A stretch of DNA of 20,227 nt from an uncultured Eubacteriales bacterium (GCA_905193725.1 CAJJPW010000015.1:1-20227), one strand, 5' to 3'. Shown: positions 1 through 7,261, numbered from the stretch's first letter. Notes: generated by a model from the sequence alone, not told the origin. Program-made: numbers and translations.

Positions 1-1371
1 ATTGCGCCGGGCGACCGCGTCGCCATCATCTCGCGCAACTGCCCGGAGGTCATGATCGCGGAAATTGCGGTCCTGAAGCTGGGCGGCACCGTGGTCAAGT
101 TCAACTGGCGGCTCGCGCCGGAAGAAATGACCTACCTGCTCGATCTCAACGAGGTCCGGTGTGCCTTCTTCAAGCCGGAGCGCGAGGACTGGGGCGACGC
201 CCTGCGGCAGCACTATGCCGGACGCATCACGTTCCTGTCCCTGACGCCGGAAGCCGACGGCCGCTCCGCCCTCTATTCCCTGCTCGCAGGTATGCCGGAC
301 ACGCCGGTGGAGACCGTCGTTGCGCCCGACGCCCCCGCCTACCACATGCACACGAGTGGCACGACCGGGCGGCCGAAGTGCGTGGTCTACTCCCACGCGC
401 GCTATCTCAACCAGCTTGAGAGCATGCTTGAAACGCTGGAGTTCCCGGACGGGCAGGTCTATCAGTACATCTCGCAGCTATTCCACTCCGCGTGCACCGG
501 CGCCTATCTCACGCTGGCGACCGGCGGTAAGCTCATCATGATCCCGAACTTCACCGTGAGCGACTATGTGGAGAGTCTCGTGCGGGAAAAGGTGCGCGCC
601 ATCGGCGTCATCCCGCTGATCCTGCAGGGCATCCTCGATGAGATGGACCGCAAAAACTACGACCTGTCGCAGCTGAAGGTCATCAACTACTCCACCTGCC
701 CCATTTCCCCGGATCTGCTGCGGCGCGCGCTCGACCGGCTCAACTGCCGCTTTTATCAGTCCTACGGCATGACGGAGATGTCCAGCACCGTCACGGCGCT
801 GCTCCCGGAGGATCACCTGATCCTCGGCGGACGGTATCTCACCTCGGTCGGACGGGCGCTGCCCGGCGCCGCCGTGCGCATCGTGCGGCCGGACGGCTCG
901 CTGTGCGATGCCGGTGAGGAGGGCGAGATCTGCGTGCGCGGGCAGGGCATGATGCTCGGCTACTATCAGATGCCGGAAAAGACCGCGGACGTGATCCGCG
1001 ACGGCTGGTATTTCACGCACGACGTGGGCTATCTCGACGAGGACGGCTATCTCTACCTGCGCGGCCGCAAGGATTCGCTCATCATCTCCGGCGGCGAGAA
1101 TATCTACCCCGAGGAAGTCATCGACGTGCTGCTGAAAATGCCCGAGATCGCCGAAGCCGCCGTCTACGGCATGCCCGACCCGAAGTGGGGCGAGCACGTG
1201 AAGGCGAGCATCGTCTGCAAGCCCGGCCGGTCACTGACGGTCGAGCAGGTGCAGACATTCTGCCGCGCCAACATGCCGTCGTTCCGCATGCCGCGTGAGG
1301 TGGAATTCTTGCCGGAGCTGCCGAAGAACGCCACCGGCAAGGTGCTCATCCAGGCGCTGAAAAACCGCTGA
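1..1371 (+). CDS. Acyl-CoA/aryl-CoA ligase (AMP-binding, class I adenylate-forming), 5'-truncated by window edge
   Basis: The frame is open from base 1 and the first codons (IAPGDRVAIISRNCPE) are typical AMP-ligase sequence, so the gene begins upstream and the ATG at 52 is internal. The family activates a carboxylic acid with ATP to an acyl-adenylate and transfers it to CoA. Visible motifs: P-loop TSGTTGRPK (nt 352-378), YQSYGMTE (about 751-777), the hinge region DVGYLDEDGYLYLRGRKD (about 1021-1074) with GGENIYPEE after it, and the C-terminal catalytic lysine in NATGK (about 1327-1341). The C-terminus looks complete. Codons are strongly GC-biased, unlike genes from 1.7 to 19.3 kb. The substrate cannot be read from sequence; a fatty or aromatic acid is plausible. 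It converges on the truncated PFL gene, with two terminators between. Confidence 0.93.
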   Translation: MAPGDRVAIISRNCPEVMIAEIAVLKLGGTVVKFNWRLAPEEMTYLLDLNEVRCAFFKPEREDWGDALRQHYAGRITFLSLTPEADGRSALYSLLAGMPDTPVETVVAPDAPAYHMHTSGTTGRPKCVVYSHARYLNQLESMLETLEFPDGQVYQYISQLFHSACTGAYLTLATGGKLIMIPNFTVSDYVESLVREKVRAIGVIPLILQGILDEMDRKNYDLSQLKVINYSTCPISPDLLRRALDRLNCRFYQSYGMTEMSSTVTALLPEDHLILGGRYLTSVGRALPGAAVRIVRPDGSLCDAGEEGEICVRGQGMMLGYYQMPEKTADVIRDGWYFTHDVGYLDEDGYLYLRGRKDSLIISGGENIYPEEVIDVLLKMPEIAEAAVYGMPDPKWGEHVKASIVCKPGRSLTVEQVQTFCRANMPSFRMPREVEFLPELPKNATGKVLIQALKNR

Positions 1372-1396
1372 GCACGCGAAAATACAGCACACTGGC

Positions 1397-1432
1397 GCGT
1401 CCCCGTCTGCCCGGCAGATGGGGACGCTTTTT
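1397..1432 (+). terminator. Rho-independent terminator of the acyl-CoA ligase
   Basis: A 14-bp stem (1397-1410 with 1414-1427, one G-T wobble) has a 3-nt loop and is followed directly by TTTTT (1428-1432). It starts 25 nt after the ligase stop codon. Confidence 0.93.
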
Positions 1433-1454
1433 GCCGTTCTGACCACGGAGACGC

Positions 1455-1488
1455 AAAAAAGCAGGGCCGCTGTTGCGGCCCTGCTTTT
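1455..1488. terminator. Bidirectional Rho-independent terminator
   Basis: Perfect 10-bp stem GCAGGGCCGC / GCGGCCCTGC (1461-1470 and 1475-1484) with loop TGTT, flanked by AAAAAA on the left and TTTT on the right. The longer run serves the minus strand, 17 nt beyond the stop of the truncated PFL-family frame, as expected for a genuine gene end. Confidence 0.93.
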
Positions 1489-1505
1489 GATCGGGAGATG
1501 CGCTT

Positions 1506-1721
1506 TTATTCGCCGTCGCCGAATTCCTTCTCGATGGCCTCGCCGGTGGCCACCAGATTTTCGGCGCAGCGGGTGATCTTGTCGTAGATGGCGTCACAGG
1601 CCTGCCTGGGGTCGCTGCGGGCGCAGGACAGCAGGGAGATGCCCATGGTGATGGTGCGCACGTCCAGGCACTGGCTCTGTATCATGTCAATGGTCTTTAA
1701 AATATCCTTGGTATTAATCAA
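1506..1721 (-). pseudogene. Truncated PFL-family (DUF711/UPF0210) protein, N-terminal fragment
   Basis: The 71 codons match the extreme N-terminus of the PFL-family/UPF0210 proteins (about 450 aa): [12 protein letters not shown] at the start, then [10 protein letters not shown] and YDKIT. The frame departs from the family after EKEFG and stops as DGE-stop, so more than 80% of the usual protein is missing. The start is TTG at 1721-1719, preceded by GAGGT at 7-nt spacing. The ACT-domain gene just upstream is its usual partner, so identity is well supported. Composition changes inside the fragment: the first ~15 codons are AT-rich like the ACT gene (17/60 G+C in 1681-1740), the rest is GC-rich (39/60 in 1621-1680). 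A real deletion, recombination product or assembly join are all possible. The family has no firmly assigned activity. Confidence 0.85.
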
Positions 1722-1744
1722 TTTGATAACCTCGCTTTATTAGG

Positions 1745-1758
1745 TACTGAACTCAGTA
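1745..1758. repeat. 14-bp inverted repeat between ACT and PFL-family genes
   Basis: TACTGA-AC-TCAGTA is a perfect dyad in the 98-bp spacer upstream of the truncated PFL-family frame. It could be an operator or a small RNA hairpin; nothing else in the spacer decides. Confidence 0.4.
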
Positions 1759-1819
1759 GCAACAAAAAACTGCACCCAAAATGAGGAAAACCGGTCTATG
1801 GGCGCAAAAATAGCACCAG

Positions 1820-2092
1820 CTAAATGCGGTGCATCGCGGTGAAGATCTCCTCCCGCTGAATTTTGATATCCGTCTTGCTCTCCTGTGCGCATTTTTCTAA
1901 CTTTGCCTTCAATGTGGGGAAGTCCACATTCATCTCACTCAGCTCGATGAGCATGATCATGGTAAAGAACTCATTTTGCAGCACGGTCTGACTGATATCC
2001 AAAATATTGGCATTGACTTCATAGAGCAAGGTGCTCACTTTGGCGATAATGCCCACTTGGTCTTTTCCGATGACTGTTACAACTGCCTTCAT
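1820..2092 (-). CDS. ACT-domain protein, UPF0237 family
   Basis: 90 aa, the usual length for this stand-alone ACT-domain family. It opens with MKAVVTVIGKDQVGIIAKVS, an ACT ligand-binding fold, has NILDISQT and FFTMIML in the middle, and ends in EEIFTAMHRI, the family's characteristic terminus. ACT domains bind amino acids or other small ligands and usually act in regulation; the ligand here is unknown. The start is ATG with a GAGAGG ribosome site (complement of 2103-2108). In many Firmicutes this gene directly precedes the UPF0210/PFL gene, as here, so the two formed an operon before the downstream gene was cut short. Composition is that of the AT-rich core. Confidence 0.93.
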   Translation of the reverse strand: MKAVVTVIGKDQVGIIAKVSTLLYEVNANILDISQTVLQNEFFTMIMLIELSEMNVDFPTLKAKLEKCAQESKTDIKIQREEIFTAMHRI

Positions 2093-2137
2093 ATCTCATT
2101 AACCTCTCGTATTTTGTAATCGTATGGCATATGCACG

Positions 2138-2170
2138 GAGCTGCCCAGTGAAAAATTTCTCTGGCAGCTC
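2138..2170 (-). repeat. Inverted repeat between the solute-binding protein and ACT genes
   Basis: GAGCTGCC (2138-2145) pairs with GGCAGCTC (2163-2170) across a 17-nt loop, 34 nt past the stop of the upstream minus-strand gene. No T-run follows on the minus strand, so it is a candidate processing or weak termination hairpin rather than a classical terminator. Confidence 0.5.
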
Positions 2171-2203
2171 ATTATCACTCTCTTTATTATATACGATATT
2201 CCC

Positions 2204-3085
2204 CTAAAATAGATAGTCTAAATTCCATTTATTTGTCAAAGTTTGGATAGTTCCATCGTCTAGCATTTCCTCAATTTCGCTATTGTATATGGACTTTGTG
2301 TTCCCCGAAGTATCAGGGTTTAGCACCACCCGATAGCCAATATTGCCTAAAGAATCGCTCAAATACCTGCCATTTTCGTAGGAAGCCAACATGAGATGCT
2401 GTTTGGGGCCGATGACAGCATCCAGCGTGCCGTTGGCTAACTCGTTTGCGCAATCTTCCAGCGAGGCCAGCATAATGAGCTTGGTATTCAGATGATTGTC
2501 GCTTATGTAATCCTCCACAATGGTCTCGGACATCATGGTGTACAAAACGCCCACATTCTTGCCATCGAGATCTGCTAAAGACTCGATGGGAGAATCTTGC
2601 CTCACTAAAACAGCGATCTCATCTTGATAGTAGGAATCGGTGATGACAAATCCCTGTGTTTTGGAGATGTTTGAGGGAAGCATGGCAACGGCAAGATCCG
2701 CTTCCTCCCTCACCACAGCGGCAGAAGCCGTTTGTGAGGTATGGGGCACAAACTCGATAAAAATCTCATCCCCGTAAATTCGCTGTACCAGGGAGGAGAT
2801 AAAGTCGATTTCGAATCCCTCATATTCACCGGTCTGGGTATTTTGTCTGCAAAAGGAATTTTCGTAGTCGCAGATGGCGATGGTGATCTCCTCTTTTTGC
2901 CCGTCCAGCTGCGCTGTATCCTTCTCACCTTGGCCTGCTGCAACCATGATCAGAATGATGGCTGCCAGCACCAACGCTCCTAAGACGCTGAGCAAAAAAA
3001 TTTTATTCTTTATAATGCGCTTCCACAGGGGCTGTTGCCGCACCCGGCGCCCACTGTTGATAGAACCTCGTACGTACTTTTTCAC
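2204..3085 (-). CDS. Membrane-anchored solute-binding protein (SBP_bac_3, amino-acid type)
   Basis: 293 aa. A basic cytoplasmic N-terminus (about residues 1-28) is followed by a single hydrophobic segment (about 29-50) without a lipobox cysteine, so the protein is probably held by an uncleaved membrane anchor with its domain outside. Residues ~66-293 read as a family-3 binding fold: ITIAICDYENSF, GEYEGFEIDFISSLV, the hinge-like LADLDGKNVGVLYTMMSE and GTLDAVIGPK. Such domains usually deliver amino acids to an ABC permease, but no permease or ATPase of that class is nearby, so it may be an orphan receptor or use a transporter encoded elsewhere. Start GTG at 3085 is set by GGAAGGCGG just upstream. 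It is divergent from the TetR gene and may be its target (inference). Confidence 0.85.
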   Translation of the reverse strand: MKKYVRGSINSGRRVRQQPLWKRIIKNKIFLLSVLGALVLAAIILIMVAAGQGEKDTAQLDGQKEEITIAICDYENSFCRQNTQTGEYEGFEIDFISSLVQRIYGDEIFIEFVPHTSQTASAAVVREEADLAVAMLPSNISKTQGFVITDSYYQDEIAVLVRQDSPIESLADLDGKNVGVLYTMMSETIVEDYISDNHLNTKLIMLASLEDCANELANGTLDAVIGPKQHLMLASYENGRYLSDSLGNIGYRVVLNPDTSGNTKSIYNSEIEEMLDDGTIQTLTNKWNLDYLF

Positions 3086-3116
3086 AAAAGAACCGCCTTC
3101 CCGATTAATACCTATT

Positions 3117-3145
3117 ATTTTAAGATTTTTTTACATTTTGCGCAA
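3117..3145 (-). promoter_or_regulatory. Candidate sigma-A promoter for the solute-binding protein gene
   Basis: Minus strand TTGCGC (3145-3140), 17-nt spacer, TAAAAT (3122-3117), about 30 nt before the GTG start. It lies almost back-to-back with the TetR promoter, so one regulator could serve both. Confidence 0.55.
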
Positions 3146-3155
3146 CTATAATAAG

Positions 3156-3184
3156 TTGAATAATTTATTAACTTATGTTATATT
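3156..3184 (+). promoter_or_regulatory. Candidate sigma-A promoter for the TetR gene
   Basis: TTGAAT (3156-3161), exactly 17 nt, TATATT (3179-3184). The start of transcription would fall near 3191, about 35 nt before the ATG, at the edge of the GTCG-rich element at 3191-3208. Confidence 0.65.
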
Positions 3185-3190
3185 GAAATT

Positions 3191-3208
3191 GTCGGTCGGT
3201 TGTACGAC
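3191..3208. promoter_or_regulatory. Candidate TetR-type operator overlapping the transcription start
   Basis: The G+C-rich stretch GTCGGTCGGTTGTACGAC stands out in AT-rich surroundings. It contains GTCG-(6)-CGAC and a repeated GTCGGTCGG, and sits just after the -10 box of the TetR promoter, where an autoregulator would bind. The dyad is short and imperfect, so this is suggestive only. Confidence 0.4.
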
Positions 3209-3225
3209 TAAATAATAGGTGTGGT

Positions 3226-3777
3226 ATGGGAAAAAAAGACAAGGATTTAAAAAACAATCGAGAGTTTATCCTGCTCAAGACCATGGAACTTCTTACGCAA
3301 AAAAGTGTGCAGGCTACAAGCTTTGCGGATATCGCCAAGGCTGTGAACTTGAGCAAGGGCACGCTGTACTATTACTTCCCCTCCAAGGAAGATTTGGTAT
3401 TGCAGGTGTGTGAGAACTACTTTAAGGAGATCAACCGGCAGCTATTTGAGTGGTTAGGGCATATGGAGAGCCTTAAACGGCCCCAAGCGGCGCTCCAGGA
3501 GCTGGTTGGGATTTTTACCAAAAGCCAGGAGCAGGCTAAATTACATATTAGCTTGATGAATGAGGCGGCCTTTGGCAACCAGCGATTGCTGAAAAGATGG
3601 CGAGAGAAATATGCCGAGTGGCAGACGCTGGCAGAAGTGGGTCTGGCGAGGCTGGAGATATCACCGGTTTACGCCAAAAAGTGGGCCATGGCATGCTTTG
3701 GAATTTTAGATGGCAGCATTATAAACTGTGCACTGAAAATGCCAGCGCTCGATCTAGAGGAACTGTTAAAAGTATAA
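3226..3777 (+). CDS. TetR/AcrR-family transcriptional regulator
   Basis: 183 aa, normal for the family. The N-terminal helix-turn-helix is clear: ATSFADIAKAVNLSKGTLYYYF at about residues 29-50, then PSKEDLV, the classic TetR recognition-helix end. The C-terminal ligand/dimer domain (about 60-183) is all-helical and too divergent to name an effector. The ATG at 3226 follows an AGGTG site. It is divergent from the solute-binding protein gene with a shared 140-bp control region, and an SGNH hydrolase gene follows on the same strand 141 bp downstream; one or both are the likeliest targets (inference). Such proteins usually repress, and are released by a small hydrophobic ligand. Confidence 0.92.
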   Translation: MGKKDKDLKNNREFILLKTMELLTQKSVQATSFADIAKAVNLSKGTLYYYFPSKEDLVLQVCENYFKEINRQLFEWLGHMESLKRPQAALQELVGIFTKSQEQAKLHISLMNEAAFGNQRLLKRWREKYAEWQTLAEVGLARLEISPVYAKKWAMACFGILDGSIINCALKMPALDLEELLKV

Positions 3778-3889
3778 AGCAAAGGAAATTCGGCCAAAAT
3801 ATACTCATAATTTACAAGGGACAGGCAGAATGATCACGGTTTATTCATAAAATTATTATATACTGTAAACATGTAATGAGACACCAACA

Positions 3890-3901
3890 GACCAAATGGT
3901 C
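3890..3901. promoter_or_regulatory. Short perfect dyad upstream of the SGNH hydrolase gene
   Basis: GACCA-AA-TGGTC, 17 bp before the hydrolase ATG and just before its ribosome site. A TATACT box (3859-3864) lies upstream, so the dyad would be in the early transcript and could act as operator or leader hairpin. The matching -35 box is poor. Confidence 0.35.
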
Positions 3902-3918
3902 GATGATAGGAGCCATAT

Positions 3919-4623
3919 ATGGATATTAAGAAAATACTAGTACTGGGGGATTCTCTTTCCAAGGGGATTGTGTATAATGAACAAAAAAAGCGGTATTGTC
4001 CGCTGGAAAATGGGTTTATCAACACGCTCACTAAGAAAATCCGATTTACTGTGACAAACGTCTCCCGATTCGGCAGCACCCTCACACAGGCGCTCAAAAT
4101 TGCGCCGGCTAGGGTCGAGAAGGAGGACCCTGATTTAGTGCTCATAGAGTTTGGAGGCAATGACTGCGATTTTAACTGGGATGAGATCGCCAAAGACCCC
4201 TCCAAAGACCACCGCCCCCGGACAGAGCTCAACACGTTTGAAGAGAATCTGACGCATTTTGTGAAGGAGTTAAATTTGCGGGGGAAAACCCCGGTGCTGC
4301 TCAACCTGCCACCTCTGGACGCTCCGAAGTACTTCCAATGGTTTACGGGGGGAGACGAATCCAAGGGCAAAGAGATTTTAAAATGGCTGGGAGATGTATG
4401 CAAAATTTATTGGTGGCATGAGAGGTATTCCTGCGCGGTAGAGAGAGTGGCACAGGCCACCAAAACCCGCCTCATTGACATCAGAGGGGCATTTTTGCAA
4501 AAAGAGGACTATCGGGAGTTTTTGTGCATCGACGGCATTCATCCCAATGAAAAGGGACATAAGCTCATCGAGGATACCATTCTGGGATACATCCAATCCC
4601 ACGCCAGCTACCTTCTGGCTTAG
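3919..4623 (+). CDS. SGNH/GDSL-family hydrolase
   Basis: 234 aa. All SGNH blocks are visible: block I LGDSLSKG with nucleophile Ser12, block II SRFGS with Gly52, block III FGGND with Asn81, and block V DGIHPNEKGH with Asp205 and His208 as the rest of the catalytic triad. The family hydrolyses esters (lipids, acetylated sugars, acyl-CoA thioesters). There is no signal peptide, so the enzyme is probably cytoplasmic. An insertion around residues 83-105 and the aromatic stretch KIYWWHERY (162-170) probably shape the substrate site. The ATG is preceded by ATAGGAG at 6-nt spacing. It follows the TetR gene; its physiological ester cannot be inferred. Confidence 0.92.
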   Translation: MDIKKILVLGDSLSKGIVYNEQKKRYCPLENGFINTLTKKIRFTVTNVSRFGSTLTQALKIAPARVEKEDPDLVLIEFGGNDCDFNWDEIAKDPSKDHRPRTELNTFEENLTHFVKELNLRGKTPVLLNLPPLDAPKYFQWFTGGDESKGKEILKWLGDVCKIYWWHERYSCAVERVAQATKTRLIDIRGAFLQKEDYREFLCIDGIHPNEKGHKLIEDTILGYIQSHASYLLA

Positions 4624-4710
4624 AGAGTACCAAAAGAGCTGGAAGTGAATGAGGAAGAGCCAAGGGCGAGAAGTACGCCATAGTCATTTGGGATATTTTA
4701 TATTCTGGTC

Positions 4711-4866
4711 ATCATAAGTGGGGTGAAAAGTGCCCCCATAAGACGAAAGATATTGGGGCGAAGATATGATAGACACGCCTCCCAGATAAAAACAGCTGTA
4801 AAATATAAAAGGCGCTACAGCTCGACAAGAGAAAATAAGCGGATATCATTGGGTATCTGCTTTTTT
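4711..4866 (+). ncRNA. Possible structured RNA ending in an intrinsic terminator
   Basis: Read on the plus strand: TGGGG/CCCCA (4719-4723 with 4734-4738), a 6-bp stem with one wobble (4755-4760 with 4776-4781), AGCTGTA/TACAGCT (4794-4800 with 4816-4822), then the terminator hairpin. This could be a small RNA, a long structured 3'UTR of the hydrolase mRNA, or chance. I do not recognise a known riboswitch or housekeeping RNA. Confidence 0.3.
4839..4866 (+). terminator. Rho-independent terminator
   Basis: A 9-bp stem GCGGATATC / GGTATCTGC (two G-T wobbles) with loop ATTG is followed by TTTTTT (4861-4866). It lies 215 nt after the hydrolase stop, which is far for a simple gene-end terminator. 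Confidence 0.8.
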
Positions 4867-4960
4867 GTTGCACCTTTCTTGGCATATTGGGAGATCCATG
4901 AGGGGTATTGTCCATTTTAAATAGAGAAAATGGATGAGAGAGGGAAGCGAGCGCATTCTC

Positions 4961-4998
4961 AAAAATACACTGGAAAGTTCCCTAGAAGGAGTATTTTT
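4961..4998. terminator. A/T-rich inverted repeat, candidate bidirectional terminator
   Basis: AAAAATAC (4961-4968) and GTATTTTT (4991-4998) pair perfectly, and the loop contains GGAA/TTCC. It lies 98 nt past the stop of the minus-strand response regulator and could end that operon. The stem is weak in G+C. Confidence 0.4.
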
Positions 4999-5095
4999 CC
5001 ACAAAGAAAAGGAGAAAAGCGCTCAAATGCGTATCTCAAATCTACCAAAATCCACAAACTCTCCAAAATAGATCGTATGACAAAAGGACTAAGGA

Positions 5096-5779
5096 TTATT
5101 CATACAGCTTGTGAATGTAGTATAGCGCAATCTGTGTTCGATCTCTCAGCTGTAATTTGGACAAAATTGTACTGATGCTGTTGCGCACAGTGCCCTCGCT
5201 GAGAAACAGTTTATGTGCGATCTCTTTATTAGAAAGACCTTGATAGATGAGCTGTACGATGTTGTTCTCCGTTGCGTTGAGCTGAGGAATGGCCACGGGA
5301 GTGGGGCTGGGGGGATGAGGCCGCTCGGAGGTCATTTCCGAAAAAAACTGAAAGAGTTTGGAGCAGATGTTGGGGTTTAACATGGCGCCGCCCTTCCAAA
5401 CGGTGTGAATAGCGCTCACTAGCTCATCTACAGAGATGCCCTTTAAAATGTATCCGCTGGCTCCGTACCGAATGGCGTTATAGATGTATTCATCGTCGTC
5501 AAAGGTGGTGAGCACGATGATTTTAATCCCTGGGTTGCGCTCTTTGATTTTCTTGCAGGCCGTGACGCCATCCATTTTGGGCATGCGAATATCTAGAAGA
5601 ACGATATCGGGCACCAGCTTTTCACACAATAAAACCGCCTCTTCACCATTGCTGGCAGTGCCTACCACCTGGATATCTGGCTTATTGGAGAGGATGATCT
5701 CAAAACTCTCCCGTATGAGTTCCTGATCCTCCACTACCAAAACGCGAATGGGAATCTGTCTATCGGGCATAGTGTTCAT
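5096..5779 (-). CDS. NarL/FixJ-family response regulator
   Basis: 227 aa from the chosen start. The ATG at 5779 has AAAGGAGG at 7-nt spacing; a longer in-frame start at 5863 would run deep into the kinase gene without such a site. Receiver domain about 10-125: acidic pair VVEDQE, phospho-acceptor Asp63 in LLDIRMPK, Thr91/Thr92 in VLTTFDDD, Lys113 in YILKG. A proline-rich linker (about 153-165) leads to a LuxR-type helix-turn-helix (about 168-215, GLSNKEIAHKLFLSEGTVRN). It should bind DNA as a dimer when phosphorylated by the kinase whose gene overlaps its start by 20 bp. The two dyads upstream of the divergent sugar transporter operon are the obvious candidate sites (inference). Confidence 0.95.
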   Translation of the reverse strand: MNTMPDRQIPIRVLVVEDQELIRESFEIILSNKPDIQVVGTASNGEEAVLLCEKLVPDIVLLDIRMPKMDGVTACKKIKERNPGIKIIVLTTFDDDEYIYNAIRYGASGYILKGISVDELVSAIHTVWKGGAMLNPNICSKLFQFFSEMTSERPHPPSPTPVAIPQLNATENNIVQLIYQGLSNKEIAHKLFLSEGTVRNSISTILSKLQLRDRTQIALYYIHKLYE

Positions 5780-7070
5780 AGGATTCCTCCTTTCGTGGGA
5801 TGAAGATATGAATGGAAAATCCGCTATCTGATTCATAGTGGATGGTGCCTTCAAATTCAGCAATGCGCTCGGCCATGCCTGTCATACCTGAGCCCATTGT
5901 CAACTGCTCACACCCGATGCCGTTGTCAGAGATGTCTAGCTTAATGTGGTGCAGCGTCACCTCTAAAAAGATGTGAATCTGTGTCGCCTGGCCGTGGCGC
6001 ACAGCATTGGTAATGCACTCTTGAATAATGCGGTAGAGCACGTCTTCGAGCATGGGAGTGAGTTTCCCTTCATCTATGTAAGTAAAGGACACCTCAGTAT
6101 GGGTGACCTGAGAGATGTTATCTGCCAGCTCCTGTATGGCAGGATAAAAGGAGGACTTCACAAGAGAATCCGGTCGGAGCTGCTTGACAGAGCGCCGCGC
6201 CTCCACTAGCGCATTGCTGGCTACATTGGAGAGCTGATCGATTTTCTGACGCAGATCTTCTGGACGGTCCATCAGCTCTTTACAGGCTACAAGCCCAGTG
6301 GTAATGGCTGTAAGAGAGTGGCCTAGAATATCGTGTATTTCCCGGGCAAGGCGATTGCGCTCCCGGGTTCTGGCGTTTTCCTCGGATTTGTTGACCATAT
6401 GTTTTAGCTGAATATTGGCCAGCTCCAGCTCTTCATTGAGCTGGTTGATCTTAGATTTTTCTTTGATTTGGTATTGGACGCAGAAATACATGTATACGAT
6501 GAAGATGACGATGTTGAGGGAGGCAAAGATGCTCTTTAGGGTGTACACAGTCAGCCGCACTGAGGCGTCTACATAAGCCAAGTACTCGTTGAGGGAGAGA
6601 ATATGAAACCGATGGGATAACAGATCGTATTCACAGAAAATGTATATGAGTACATACAGCACCATGAGAACAATCTGCTGAGGTTTTTTGATGCTGGAGT
6701 CAAACGTGTGGGCAATGCAGAGTAAAAAGATGCCATTGTAAATGTAGTTGGTCTGGGAGAACAGGCCAAAACACAGAAGCATATCCACCAAATAGGAGAT
6801 GGTACACGCCATAGAAGAGCGAGTAAAGTAGGGAGAATTCTCCCGCAAAGTGATGTTGAGCACAAAGAGAAGCAGCATGACAATGCAGCGCAGGGTAACT
6901 TCGCTGGGAGGAGCCGGTATCGCATTAACTTGGAAAATAAAACTCAATGCCTGACCGTTTTGTGTGATATAGGTGGTGCACTGCAAAAGGACGGCGCATA
7001 TGCCCAGTATGATACAGGAATTGAATAAAAGCATGCCCTTGCGGATGTTGTAAAGACGAAGCGAGTCCAT
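5760..7070 (-). CDS. Sensor histidine kinase, HisKA_3 type (NarX/DesK-like), multi-TM
   Basis: 436 aa. The N-terminal ~200 residues hold about six hydrophobic segments joined by short loops, so there is no large extracellular ligand domain; sensing is probably within or at the membrane, as in DesK-like kinases. A coiled-coil-prone stretch (about 203-235) leads to the dimerisation/phosphoacceptor helix RNRLAREIHDILGHSL with His246. The ATPase domain follows: N-box ECITNAVRHG (351-360), DNGIG (382-386), GSGMTGM (393-399). ATG at 7070 is preceded by GGAGGC at 5-nt spacing. Its 3' end overlaps the response regulator start, so the pair is co-translated. It is divergent from a sugar importer operon. 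The stimulus is unknown. Confidence 0.94.
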   Translation of the reverse strand: MDSLRLYNIRKGMLLFNSCIILGICAVLLQCTTYITQNGQALSFIFQVNAIPAPPSEVTLRCIVMLLLFVLNITLRENSPYFTRSSMACTISYLVDMLLCFGLFSQTNYIYNGIFLLCIAHTFDSSIKKPQQIVLMVLYVLIYIFCEYDLLSHRFHILSLNEYLAYVDASVRLTVYTLKSIFASLNIVIFIVYMYFCVQYQIKEKSKINQLNEELELANIQLKHMVNKSEENARTRERNRLAREIHDILGHSLTAITTGLVACKELMDRPEDLRQKIDQLSNVASNALVEARRSVKQLRPDSLVKSSFYPAIQELADNISQVTHTEVSFTYIDEGKLTPMLEDVLYRIIQECITNAVRHGQATQIHIFLEVTLHHIKLDISDNGIGCEQLTMGSGMTGMAERIAEFEGTIHYESDSGFSIHIFIPRKEESYEHYAR

Positions 7071-7261
7071 CGTAGCCTCCTATTAGATCATAGGGCAAGT
7101 AAGTGCCAAACAAAATGGTGCTGCCCCTATTACAGTTTATTTTTCACACACTATCTGCTAGTATTAATAACGACAAAATCCAAATGAGTCTGGAGACGTG
7201 AAAAAATTTCTTTTACCTATTATACCATAGGAATAAGCTAACTGAATCATAAAAAGAAAAA

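Larger units (their letters stand above)
4624..5095. other. Non-coding stretch with clustered hairpins
   Basis: No convincing gene on either strand; the two short plus-strand frames here have low-complexity basic translations and no family resemblance. The stretch holds a chain of potential RNA hairpins (4719-4738, 4755-4781, 4794-4822) that ends in a terminator at 4839-4866, then an A/T-rich inverted repeat at 4961-4998. Confidence 0.6.

Noticed and set aside
478..1197. 239-codon open frame on the minus strand, antisense to the acyl-CoA ligase
   Set aside because: The plus strand encodes clear ligase motifs throughout; long antisense frames are common in GC-rich genes, and this one has no ribosome site or recognisable domain.
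4723..5175. Two short plus-strand frames after the hydrolase gene
   Set aside because: Low-complexity basic translations, no ribosome sites; one runs into the end of the response regulator gene on the other strand.
5780..5863. 28-residue longer N-terminus for the NarL-type regulator
   Set aside because: It lies wholly within the kinase coding sequence and lacks a ribosome site, whereas ATG 5779 has AAAGGAGG at ideal spacing and the receiver domain begins right after it.
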